A stretch of DNA of 64,000 bases from Rhipicephalus microplus. Taxonomy: Eukaryota > Arthropoda > Arachnida > Ixodida > Ixodidae. Positions 1 to 9,819 of the stretch are shown here, one piece after another. The position numbers were made by a program, and so were the translations under genes. How positions within the stretch are numbered: the stretch's first letter is position 1; each line of letters opens with the position of its first letter. Below the pieces are notes generated by a model. The model ran no database searches. It saw nothing but the letters and a program-made list of their open reading frames with translations, and had not been told where the DNA came from. The stretch is taken from the NCBI RefSeq assembly GCF_043290135.1, contig NC_134710.1, forward strand, positions 139,758,332 to 139,822,331, read 5' to 3'.

Positions 1-108
1 TTTTCTCTTAGCCAGATTTTCCTATCTTCGGACTGATTAGTAGTTCTTTGCTCATGCTCGTATATATAGTGTCAGTGTGGCAATGCACGATTTTGAGAGC
101 TTGCTTCG

Positions 109-364
109 ATTGATTGATTGATAGATTGATTGATATGTGGGGTTTAACGTCCCAAAAGCACTATATGATTATGAGAGACGCCATAGTGGAGGGCTCCGGA
201 AATTTCGACCACCTGGGGTTCTTTAACGTGCACCCGAATCTGAGCACACGGGCCTACAACATTTCCGCCTCCATCGGAAATGCAGCCGCCACAGCCGGGA
301 TTAGAACCCGCGACCTGCGGGTCAGCAGCCGAGTACCTTAGCCACTAGACCACCGCGGCGGGGC
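109..364 (-). mobile_element. tRNA-derived SINE (tick Ruka-like), full length, with TSD
   Basis: On the minus strand the element opens with a tRNA-like head: an A-box-like TGGTCTAGTGG and a B-box-like segment about 40 bases later, here GGGTTCTAATCC. It runs through a conserved body and ends in a (TCAA)n-type tail, which reads as gattgattgatt on the plus strand at 109-134. A perfect 14-bp target-site duplication, GAGAGCTTGCTTCG, flanks it at 95-108 and 365-378. The head would carry an internal RNA polymerase III promoter. Similarity to tick SINEs is from memory; the boundaries are read directly. Confidence 0.9.
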
Positions 365-378
365 GAGAGCTTGCTTCG

Positions 379-1036
379 TAGCTATTCCGTGCAACGCCAG
401 CCTAGGACTTGACGTACTGCACGTCGGTAAGAAAACACCACTGTATTGTATACGCGATCGTGCACGAAAAGTGTGTAATTCCAGTGCGCGCGCACACAAC
501 ACGCAGCGAGCGCACTCCGTACAATACACACGCATTTAGTCCGATAACAAGAAAAGCTTATTTTCCTCCCGTATGAACGACACAACTTCTGAAAATGCTA
601 CACGATGCCTACAACACTAAAAAGGAAAGTTCGCGTGTGTTCTGGCTCAGTTGGCGCAATGAATAAGAGCCAACGGAGCTTACAGGTGAGAGCTCCGCAT
701 GCAAATACCATGCATTATTGATCAACAGTGAAGCGAACATACGTGAAAAGTGCCACCAGGTACATCTGGCGGTGCACGCGATTCGCACCGATGATACACT
801 ACAGCTGGGCATCGCACAGCTTTCCTAAAACACGCAAAAGAAGCAGCACTCGTGCATTGACTCGCTGCCGGCAGAGAACACCTACCACTGCTACCACTCC
901 GACGGCGCCGCTTAGAAGGCCGCTGCGGCGGCTACTCGCCAGAAATCACGAAGTGTTTATCTGCTTTTCCGCTAGAAGGTAGTGCGGGTGTTTGCGATGC
1001 AGCGGTTTCAAGATTATGACGTCATTACCTCTCCCA
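379..1036. other. no gene recognised
   Basis: Short overlapping frames only, with no recognisable domain. The sequence is of mixed composition with no clear repeat boundary. Confidence 0.5.
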
Positions 1037-1078
1037 CGGAGGAAGGTAGGAGAGGGCATGCCCAGCCGGCCAACACCC
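1037..1078 (+). mobile_element. isolated left end of the CACGGAGGAAG transposon family
   Basis: The stretch beginning CACGGAGGAAGG and ending GGGCATGCCCAGCCGG matches the left terminus of the 1.18-kb element at 61486, apart from a short indel. No matching right terminus (CTTCCTCCGTG) was seen downstream, so this is probably a deleted copy or a single-end remnant. Confidence 0.55.
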
Positions 1079-2379
1079 TCTAGAAAGGCCTTTCCAGTTG
1101 GTGTTGACTGAACACTCTTTTTTCACACGTATTGGATTCTTCGTTGCCCGCAGTATAGCGCATTTTTAAGACAGTCAGAGAACCGTGTTTGATATAGAAA
1201 TACCTTGGAGGGGAGACGTTGGGTACATTGGCTGAGAAGAAATAAGACTGATTTCGCATTTCATTCATCTGAGGTGAGCGCATAAGAAACCCCGTAAGAT
1301 TATTAATTTTTTTTTTCATATAAGTCGATACGGCACAACGTCCAAGCTTCGTTGTCGTAACTTGGCTACTGCGTACAAGTGCACGCTAAGCGTGGAAACT
1401 TTATTGTACCCGATTTAAAATACGTTTGAATGAATTGCTGAGGTCTGTGTTGATGGTATATTCGTCCATAATGCGTGTCTGTCTTGTAAGTTGATACTCT
1501 GAACAAATTGCAGTAAAGCAGATAGGTGGGCGAGTTGGAACTGACGCATATTGAAAAAATTTCTGCGTAAACAGGACGTTTCTTTGACAATACTGTCATC
1601 ATGCACAAACCTAGTGATAGAAGGGCACGGTAACTCGCGGAAGCGTACTTCATAAAAGATGCGGGAGATGGTTGCATATCTGAGCCGTCGGTTTGCCTTT
1701 TAGAATGTGAGCTACGTAAGCCTAATGAATTGAATTTGAATTTTAATTCAATAAAACTTCAGTCGATAGGCAGCACCTGCGTTGTGTTGTTCCTTCTTTG
1801 TGCTCCATCCCGTTCACGTTGAAAAGTTTTCAATGTGAACAAACATAATGAATTTATCGAAGCAATATGTCATTAAAGTGCGGGTATCAAGTCCCTGATG
1901 CAGCTTCTATAGCACTGTGCACTTAGTAAAATTCTTAGTTCACACATGACGTCACAGCTGCCAATACTCAGCGTGAAAATGCTGTTGAACAAAACTATGA
2001 CTGCCTCTTGTAGCAACATTGCTCAAGTCCTGTGACATTACTCATTGTGACCGACGTTGCTCATTGCCCTGTGAGACCGCCTGTGAGGTAGCAGGTATAA
2101 AACAGCGCAAATACAGGGACTTGTGGAGCGATATGAATGAGTCTATAGTAAAAAATGCAGCGCTTGCGTCAATAGCATTTTTCTTGTAACCTTCTCTTTG
2201 TGCGGTTTTTACATTCTGCCTTGTATCAAATCCAACTAGCCCAATTTTTAGTACGAATTGAGTTCACGAGAAATATTCCGGAATAAGCGAAATAGTTTCA
2301 TCGGTGATTTTAATTTCATATATTGTACCGTCAGGGCCAAACAAGGCATATAGAGGGGTGTAGGTTACAGGTTACAATC
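1079..2379. other. no gene recognised
   Basis: AT-leaning sequence with only short frames. No coding domain, structural RNA or bounded repeat was identified. Confidence 0.5.
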
Positions 2380-3720
2380 AGTAGTTTGTAAGGATAAGTA
2401 AAGCATAAATGTGCAATACAGAGTAAAAAGTAAATATATACCATTACAAAGTATTAAATCAAGGTAAGTTATACAATGAATACAAAACGAGAGAAAAACA
2501 TACACAATATGCAGGAAAATAAATGACAATCTAGTAAGCAATGCTGCTTAATGCAACACGAAATAAGGAGTTCTCACTAAAACAAAATATTTTTGGGAAG
2601 ATGGTTCCACTGTAGTGACGTGCGAGAAATGCATAATTGACAAAATGAAATGTGTTGGTGCTGCTAAAAGGAACATGAACCTTATAATAATGATCGATGC
2701 AACACAATACATAGTGCATATTATGAATGAACATGACATGCGATGTTTCGTGGTGAAATACTTCATGAAACAATGTCAAACTGGAGATTTTACACCGGGC
2801 TGCAAGAGATGAAACTGATAGGCGAGTTTTATGGCTCTTATGTCTACTTATAACAGTTCTGTTATAAGTAGAAAGAATAAAACAAGCTGCGTTATTCTGA
2901 ACTAGTTCTAATGCTTTAATGAGTTTAGTGTTATGAAGGTGCCATACTGATGAGGATGATGCCAATTTTAAACGTATTAATGTTTTATAGTGTCATAGTT
3001 TTAAAAAGTCAGCAGCATTAAAAAAGCTTCGCCTGAGGGAGCCAAGGGTGCGGTTAGCATTGTTAATTTTGTAATTGATGTCTGTTGTCCAAGTAATACT
3101 TGATGTGATATGAATTCCTAAGTATTGTATGAGGTTACTTGATCTCAAGGGATATTAAAGTAGTATGCACAAGAAGAATTAGCTGACCTAATTACATGCT
3201 TAACTTTCCATTTGTAAATATTTAGTTCCATTAGCCACAAGCTGCACCAGTTAGATATTATATTTAAATAGGGGTGTAGGTGATTACAATAGTCGTCTGA
3301 AGTAATTTCTGTAAAAGTATCGCAATCATCAGCAAAAAGGTATATATTAGAAGTTACTTGGAAGGGTAGGTCAATAATATATATTAGAAACAACAAAGGA
3401 CCGAGGACCAACTCTTGGGGCACTCCTGAGGTAACATGACACATTAATAATTGTAGCCGTTAGTGGTAACGTACTGTAAGCGATTAGCAATAAAGCATCC
3501 GACCTATTTTATTAGGTTAATGTCAAGATTTAAGTTCCGTAATTTGTGGATGAGAAGTTTATGGCACACTTTATCGAATGCTTTTGCAAAATGCAGTCCG
3601 CGGATGATGAACGATCAAGAATTAGATCAGTGAAAGGTACGAGTTGAGTCTCACATGGTTATTATTTCCTAAAACAGTGTTGTGAAGGCGAAAAAAAAGT
3701 GTTATTTTCAAGAAAATTGA
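2380..3720 (-). pseudogene. non-LTR retrotransposon relic (CR1/Jockey-like RT and C-terminus)
   Basis: Read on the minus strand, this is the second half of a LINE reverse transcriptase. Near 3600-3540 there is an AFDKVCHKLL block, the usual 'FSKAFDxVxH' motif. It is followed at about 3444-3145 by the SGVPQ(E)xVLGPLLFLIYI motif and the catalytic FADD (LFADDC). Further on, 2965-2531 encodes a C-terminal segment with the LExxQxxAxxFI pattern typical of CR1/Jockey-type LINE tails. The pieces lie in different frames with stops between them, so the copy is dead. The 5' half and endonuclease are missing. No TSD was found. Clade placement is by motif recall and could be wrong between CR1, L2 and Jockey. 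Confidence 0.75.
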
Positions 3721-4488
3721 GGATGCTTCTGATTACAAAGTATTATATAATAGTTAGAAGCGCGTGCTGGTAAGAGAAATGGGGCAATAGTTGGTTGTTA
3801 AGCTTTTGCTATACTTGATTTGAGAAGTGGAACTACCTCCCTTAACTTCCACTGATAAGGTAAAGTACCTGTGTGGAGTGATAGGCTCGGTAGAGCTGTC
3901 TTGTGTAGTAAAAAATGCACATGCGAAATACAATGCAGCTCGTTTGTTATAAAAATTATGTTGTAAAACTATTATGATCTATTTCCACAATGTGCCTAAC
4001 AAATACAAATATTGTTAGACATTCATTGTGCACACATTTGAAATGAATGCACGAAAAATTAAACACAAAAGCCACCACAAAATGTGCGCAACCTATATAC
4101 ATATCTCGATACAAATATAAAAAATTACTGTGCGCACAAATTTACAAATTATACCTATAAACAGATGAAAATGCCAAGATCAGGTAGGTAGTACACAATG
4201 TAGGTACTTATGTTCAAGCACAGTATTCAGTAATAAATGCACTTTGTATACACTCAAACAGAAGATAAAAAATAAAGTATTCCCAAGTACTTTCATTTCT
4301 TGTCCTTATCAAGCCTCAGGAACAATTTTCTCTTTATGAGATAGAGCCCATCACCGACCAAACATTCCCGATGCAGTAACTTCTTTCAGATCTTTCAAGC
4401 ATAAAATCACAGTAGTGCTCAATTTTGGCGTCTTATTGGTGTCAGAACTCACTTCAGCTGCGAAAATCGCACAGACCCCTGACGTAGG
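3721..4488. other. no gene recognised; AT-rich
   Basis: AT-rich sequence with short frames only. It may include unrecognisable upstream parts of the minus-strand LINE. Confidence 0.4.
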
Positions 4489-4560
4489 CAGTACTGGGGT
4501 GAAGGGGGGGGGGGGGGTGCTTGTGTACACGTACACATACAAAGAGATGCACCAGCCTGC
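4489..4560. mobile_element. possible hAT-type terminus with G14 run
   Basis: Starts CAGTACTGGGGTGAAGG, runs into 14 Gs and then a TGTGTAC/ATACAC-rich stretch. This is the same plan as the hAT-like ends at 27797 and 29730 (CAG..., G-run, tatgtgt core). No partner end or TSD was seen. Confidence 0.35.
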
Positions 4561-4747
4561 ATAAGGAACGGTAAAGCCTCAACTTGAAAGAATTTTCTGG
4601 CTATGCTGCTGGCACAGCAAACAAATAAAAAAGAACCAATAAATAAACATGAACCATTTTGAACTAAATGCTTAAGGCAGCAACAATATGATGAAAGCTT
4701 TATGAACGTTTCTTGTGTTTCCAAAAGCCTAGGTTATGTTACAGAAA

Positions 4748-4753
4748 TTTATT
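4748..4753 (-). terminator. candidate polyadenylation signal AATAAA
   Basis: The minus strand reads AATAAA about 200 bases past the stop of the hypothetical minus-strand coding segment at 4957. It is a short motif in AT-rich DNA, so the support is weak. Confidence 0.25.
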
Positions 4754-4956
4754 ATAAAAGCTTTCAAGAACTTAGGAGAACAATTGGACACCACGTGAAA
4801 TGAGAATATACATTTGTCTAAAAACTGGAATATTTTTTTTTTCAGAAGAAGAAACTCAGCTATGATCGCCCACGTGTAGTCACTGGTCAAGTGATTATCA
4901 CAGGACACAGTGGCATTCCTAGTCACTGGTTCGTTCACAAGTTTTGCGCTGCTGTC

Positions 4957-5471
4957 CTATTCGTGTGAAGCATCTGACACAGTTTTGATACTGATTTTAC
5001 TTTGGTAGAAATACCATTTGCCATGTTCTGTCCGAAGTTCAGCGGCATCCATGTCTTCAATGTCAGTTGGTGATGTAACCTTTCGCTCCATTTCCTGGGC
5101 GCAGCGAGGCCTCTTCGTGCGACTTTCTTGTATGAGACATTCGTTCCAATACTCCAGATCGAGTTTTCTGTAAACACGGCTGGCTTTCTCATGCACAGCA
5201 ATTTCAAGCCGTTTGTCGAGCTTCAATACATCGGCAGCAGCATTCCATTTATTCCATTTCGCATGGAGATGCTCCAGAATGTCATTATTCTTTTCGATAC
5301 CTTCGCTGGAATACCAGGAGAAAATACCAGAAATTTTTGTATATCGTGCAGCGCAAGCCGTCTTTGTCCTGAAATGACCTCCTGAGGAGCATCGTGCAAT
5401 ATTTCTGCGATCAGAGACCGGTCAGCACTTGCTTCCTCGTGTCGCAGAAGTCCAAGTGTGCATCCCTGCAA
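4957..5471 (-). CDS. hypothetical protein, possible terminal exon(s) of an unknown gene
   Basis: Two adjoining minus-strand open segments look compositionally like real protein. The upstream one (5471-5223) contains LLRHEEASADRSLIAEIL, and the downstream one (about 5310-4957) contains EKNNDILEHLHAKW and EYWNECLIQESRTKRP before ending SDASHE-stop. They are in different frames around 5310-5290. Either a one-base frameshift joins them, or the second is an exon that starts after the acceptor-like tattttctcctggtattccag near 5306. The product would be charged and helix-rich, with no membrane segment or signal peptide. I do not recognise the family. It could be a retro-pseudogene or an unknown transposon ORF. 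An AATAAA lies at 4748-4753. Confidence 0.35.
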
Positions 5472-5627
5472 AGACGCGCCTTGGCGTGACAGTGTGAGGC
5501 CCAGTCACTATGACGAGACACTGGCCTTTGCTTCTGGCGTGTGACACTTCACGCTACGACGTCGATGCAGTGCTTTCCCAGATTGACAATCAAGGCAGAG
5601 AAGCAGCGATAGCCCAGTGTCGGAACA

Positions 5628-6365
5628 GAACGAAAACGAAAAAAAAAATATTTTGACCGGTACGAAAACGTAACCAGAACGTCAATAATTATTTCGTTCC
5701 GGAGCAAAAACGAAATATTTTTTATCTTTTCTCGTTTCACGGGAAAACTTGGCGATCCGCAACAACTGTGATCATGCAACGTGAGCAATATTCTGCATAC
5801 CTGAAAGCACAGAATCAGCGCGTATCTATAGGGCAGGTATCTCTAAGTAAAGATGTGTCCAAATATTGTGGAAAACGAAAGAAAAAGTGGCAATCATAGA
5901 CGTTTGTATTAATTCAAGCGAGATTTCGTATGCCTTTCACAAAGGCCACCCTTAAGTTTGCTTGATCAGAACAGTGGTCGCGCATATAAGAGAATACCAT
6001 CGATGACGGGCTGCTTCTGAGATAACGCTCGCCCTATTCACACACAAAAAAACATTGAGCCTGTTCAGAATATTTCTAATTCACTCTTCAGAAAATCAAA
6101 TACGATAACTTAGAAAAGCACTGATTTGCATTATTTGGTTACGAATTCACGGTAAAGCTTCTTGTGCTTCCCTTAGGAATGTGGTCATTTATTTTAGTCC
6201 GGTCCACGGGCTCTTTAACAGGAAATGTTATGTTCTTATAGTTAATTTAACTTTCATGTTTTGCAGAAAAATAAAAACCGTTACGAATCGTTAAAGAACT
6301 TTATTTTTTTCTCTGGAACGGAAATGGAACGGTACTTTTTGCGGTTGAACGAAACTAAAAGCAAA
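5628..6365 (+). repeat. dispersed repeat, copy A (unclassified, about 740 bp)
   Basis: This segment aligns by eye over its whole length with 31262-32012 in the same orientation. Shared landmarks in order are an A-rich block with cgaaaacgt, a cgttcc/tgttcc block, CATGCAA(C/T)GTG, a central variable part, and the closing tactttttgcg / caactttttgcg block before gaac(g/a)aaac. It encodes nothing recognisable. It ends abruptly where gypsy sequence begins. Confidence 0.6.
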
Positions 6366-7060
6366 CCGAACAACCCTGCGATAGCGTTTGCTTCCCACAC
6401 GCTAACCCCTGCGGAACAAAATTATTCTCAGGTCTATCAAGAAGGACTGGCCGTCGTCTATGGACCCACGCATTTTCATCAGTACATCGCGGGCAGACAT
6501 GTGACTGTTCTGACTGATCGCAGGCCACTCCTGAGTATCCTAGGACCCCAGAAGCAGATTCCACAGACACTTTCGCCTTGTATGATCCGATGATGCATTA
6601 AGATGTCAGCATAAGACTACGACGTCGTGTACTGTCTCGGAAACAAGCACGGAAACACCGACGCACTGAGCCGCTTACCCCTCAGCGAAACCATTGAGGA
6701 TACACCTCAAGTTGGCTGCGTGCTCATGTTCGAAGCGCTACCAAGGCCCCCCACTAACAGCCGACGAAGTCACAATGGCCAGGCAAGATGACCCGACATT
6801 CTTCAAGCTGTACAACGCCCTGATGGAAGGCAGAGTTCAAAACTTCAAGATTGAGAACTTCAACGCTTTTCACATGAAAGCAACGGAGTTCAACTGTCAT
6901 CGTGGTTGTATCAAATTCGGACCACGAGTTGTTATACATGGCCGACTTCGACAACGAGCAATGGCTCTCATTCAGGCCGGACACCGAGGCGTGATCACAA
7001 TGAAGTGCGACCGCAGCTACATGTGATGGCCGGGGAGCGTACTTGGAATTGCTGGTCCCG
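6366..7060 (+). pseudogene. Ty3/gypsy pol fragment (RNase H to integrase zinc-binding region)
   Basis: The first segment encodes the gypsy RNase H landmarks IAFASHTLTPAEQNYSQ and VTVLTDRRPLLSIL. A short out-of-frame stretch then gives the tether motif GNTDALSRLPLS (about 6645-6690), and a third segment ends with the HxxxGHRGVITMK pattern of the integrase zinc-binding domain (about 6940-7000). Several frameshifts and stops break it; near 7023 the expected tryptophan codon reads TGA. It has no reverse transcriptase upstream and no LTR, so it is a fragment lodged at the 3' edge of the dispersed repeat. Confidence 0.8.
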
Positions 7061-7639
7061 CATCACACGAAAGAGGGAAAAGAAAGAGTGCGAGGAGGAC
7101 GCCAGTGCCAGTCTCAGGATTGCTCGCGCGCTATTGGTTCGCCTCTGGAAGTGATGTGCTGGTGACGCGCACGCCGGGGATGCAGCGACACAGACTAAAC
7201 TTGCACACCTGCACAAGAGTGTACTAGAAGTGTTGAGTGGCGTGACCGCGCTTTGCCGCCTGATCCCTTCCGCGTTGCCCGCAACGGCGGCGTTGTAGCC
7301 GAACAGTACTGAAAGAGCCGCGCGCCGCGTTCAGGAACTGCTATGCGCTTCGGCTCCTCCGTCGCGATTTCTTGATGCAGATTTATTCGCACCTGTCCAT
7401 CAATCATGTCTAGCACATGATGTCATAGCCCTTGAAGTATGACACGCCCGTCTACTGAATTTGAGCTCCATAAAAGCCCTTATGAGAGATCGATTGTGAG
7501 ATTCGTTGGTTAGGCGTCTATAATATTTAGAATAACTGAGCTGATTTATTGGAAGTTAGCTGTGCTCATAAAGCTGTGAGATTAAAAAAACAAATACTGT
7601 GTCACACGCAGGCAGAACCAGAAAGCCACAAGGAAAGAG
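7061..7639. other. no gene recognised
   Basis: Somewhat GC-richer DNA between the gypsy fragment and a hAT-like relic. No coding domain or bounded repeat was seen. Confidence 0.4.
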
Positions 7640-7806
7640 GGGAGAGGAAGGGAATCTGAACCCCCTACACCATGAAATGTTTTGGTAATTTAACATTTCA
7701 GGGTATGCTAAAATAGTTACAGGCATTCACAGCGACCACCAACCGCCAAAGTTAAGCGTTCTGCTGCACACCACACCTCTCAAAAAAAAAATCCTGGGAA
7801 GCCCTG
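7640..7806. mobile_element. hAT-related non-autonomous relic
   Basis: The stretch around 7708-7757, with ttcacagcgaccacca and a ccgccaaagtta block, closely matches the left subterminal region of the complete hAT element (54075-54125). The right edge, tcctgggaagccctg, is a hAT-like terminus comparable to that element's CCTGGGTACGGCCCTG end. The left terminus is unclear and no 8-bp TSD was found. Confidence 0.55.
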
Positions 7807-7970
7807 CGCCAATAGTTTACAGTTGGCGAAGCGGAACATAGCGTGTCTCTACAAATGCGCACTGTAGATTTCACCTTTTTGAGCATGAGGTCTCAAAACT
7901 AGTTGAAGTCGAACGTAGTCGGACGAGAAACGCACCGCCTAAAAATAGTAGCTGTGCTAAGAGGCATTCA

Positions 7971-8206
<236 letters not shown>

Positions 8207-8803
8207 AAGGTAAATTTCTCAAAACAAGACGCACCACTGCCTGTCTACACTTTTTATGCTTATTTATGGAACTACGCTTATAATACAAAACATCGTCATA
8301 AACTTGCTCACTTCCAATGACGTTACGCCAATAGAGTATTTGGAAAGCAGCACAATTTAAGCTGTCCATACAAAATGAGAACTGATTACAATGAATTTAC
8401 GCAGATTAACAGACGGGCTATATATACAATTGGCACTTCTTAATATGTTTGAGAGTTGTTTTTAATAAGTTTAATATGTAATAAGCCTTTCGGAAAGCAA
8501 TAATTATTATCTTCTACAAAACTGGCATGATAAAAAAGAGTCGTCACCAATTAATGTTGTGACAACGTTACTTACACTCGGGTTTTTCGTGAAACAATCG
8601 AGCACATGTAGGCTCATATGAGGAACACTGTGCTCTGGATATCGTAGACACTGCTGACAAAACGAGCGCATGATTTAATCATAGTTTTGATACTTCTCTC
8701 CTTGTAGTTCGCGGGTAGCCACCTATGATGTAACGCAGCTTAAAGCGCTGATTGAGTAAGAAGCTAGGCGGATCTTTGGAAATTTCGATTGACATTTTTT
8801 TGG
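8207..8803. other. no gene recognised
   Basis: AT-rich sequence with no coding domain or bounded element. Confidence 0.5.
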
Positions 8804-8832
8804 GGTTTAGGGACAGGGAGGGCAAAATAGGT
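8804..8832 (+). mobile_element. 29-bp scrap of the 33.6-kb LINE family 3' region
   Basis: The sequence beginning ggggtttagggacaggga and ending ggcaaaatag is identical to 36219-36247 of the LINE copy at 33.6 kb, where it encodes GFRDREGKI. The flanks do not match. Confidence 0.5.
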
Positions 8833-8904
8833 TTCCCATGGCGTGACGCGGGGCCCCGCCCCCACCGTGCGGGAAAGCGCGCCTCCTGCTCATGAGCCGG
8901 AATC

Positions 8905-9190
8905 CTGGGCACGGCTCACACTTGGTTCAGACTATTTCAGCAAAAAGTCAAACTCCTGTAGTTTAACAAGCTCCTTACTCTCCTGATATGGCCCCGTACA
9001 ACTTCTGGCTGTTTCCCAAACTCAAGAGAACATTCACAGAAGAGCGGTTTAAGACAAGGGAGGACATTATGGCTGCAACGACAGCTGAGCTAAACTCTAT
9101 TCTGAAAAAGGTCTTCTCAGAATGCTTCCAACAAGGCATAACCGCTGGGAGAAATGTGTGGAGTCTCAAGGGGACTACTTTGAGGGGGAT
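8905..9190 (+). pseudogene. mariner-type transposase relic (C-terminal third)
   Basis: The minimum recognisable part is the block QAPYSPDMAPYNFWLFPKLK (about 8964-9023), which is the mariner 'PYSPDLAPxDxxLFPxLK' signature. It is followed by ERFKTREDI and, after a frame change near 9150, by KCVESQGDYFEGD and a stop, the usual mariner C-terminus. The residue that should be the third catalytic aspartate is asparagine (codon at 9000-9002). The upstream catalytic half is absent and a stop lies before the signature. No TIR or TA duplication was located. Confidence 0.8.
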
Positions 9191-9819
9191 TAGGTTTCCA
9201 ACGCTCCAATTATGCCGGTTTTTTTTTTCTTCTTCTAAGAAAGGTTGGATACTTCACTTTTCTAACAGACCTTATGTATATAATAGAAGGTGCGTATCCA
9301 TAGCCCTGCGCAATAAAAAATGACGTGGAAGGTGTTACTGTGTAAAAGTATGGGGCAGAATTGGTGCACCCCCGGCACATCCACCCGCCACCTGCGCGCA
9401 TTTGTGTCATCCGCAATCTGCGACGCCAGTGTAGCTCTTGCTAATCAGCCCGCCGTCTGCGATCTCCAGGCGCCATGTAGCTAGCTCTTGCCGATTGGTG
9501 TCCCGTCCTCGGACTTTTTTGATCATGTCCCCACCTTTTTCTTCTCTCTCAAACTTTACTTTTCTTTCTTATCACTTTCATTTTTTCCTTATCCTCTTCC
9601 CTTGTGAGCTACTGCTGTGGTGTTGCACTTAGCTGCAGCAGTGGTGTTAACTTTTTTTGCCAAAGACGCCAGGACGCTTCCGAAAAGTCGCCAATTTTAG
9701 GCAGAAGTCACTAAACGATGATGATGATAATCATAATTTTTTTCGGGCTTTATGTTTATTTGATAAAGCATGCGAGGAGATTGTTTTTCTTATTTAAACA
9801 GTATTGTAAAAATTCAATG
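9191..9819. other. no gene recognised
   Basis: Includes pyrimidine-rich stretches (9530-9600) and a short gatgatgat run near 9717. No coding domain. Confidence 0.4.

Noticed and set aside
636..700. tRNA-like tggctcagttggcgcaatga
   Set aside because: Only an A-box resemblance; no B-box or cloverleaf.
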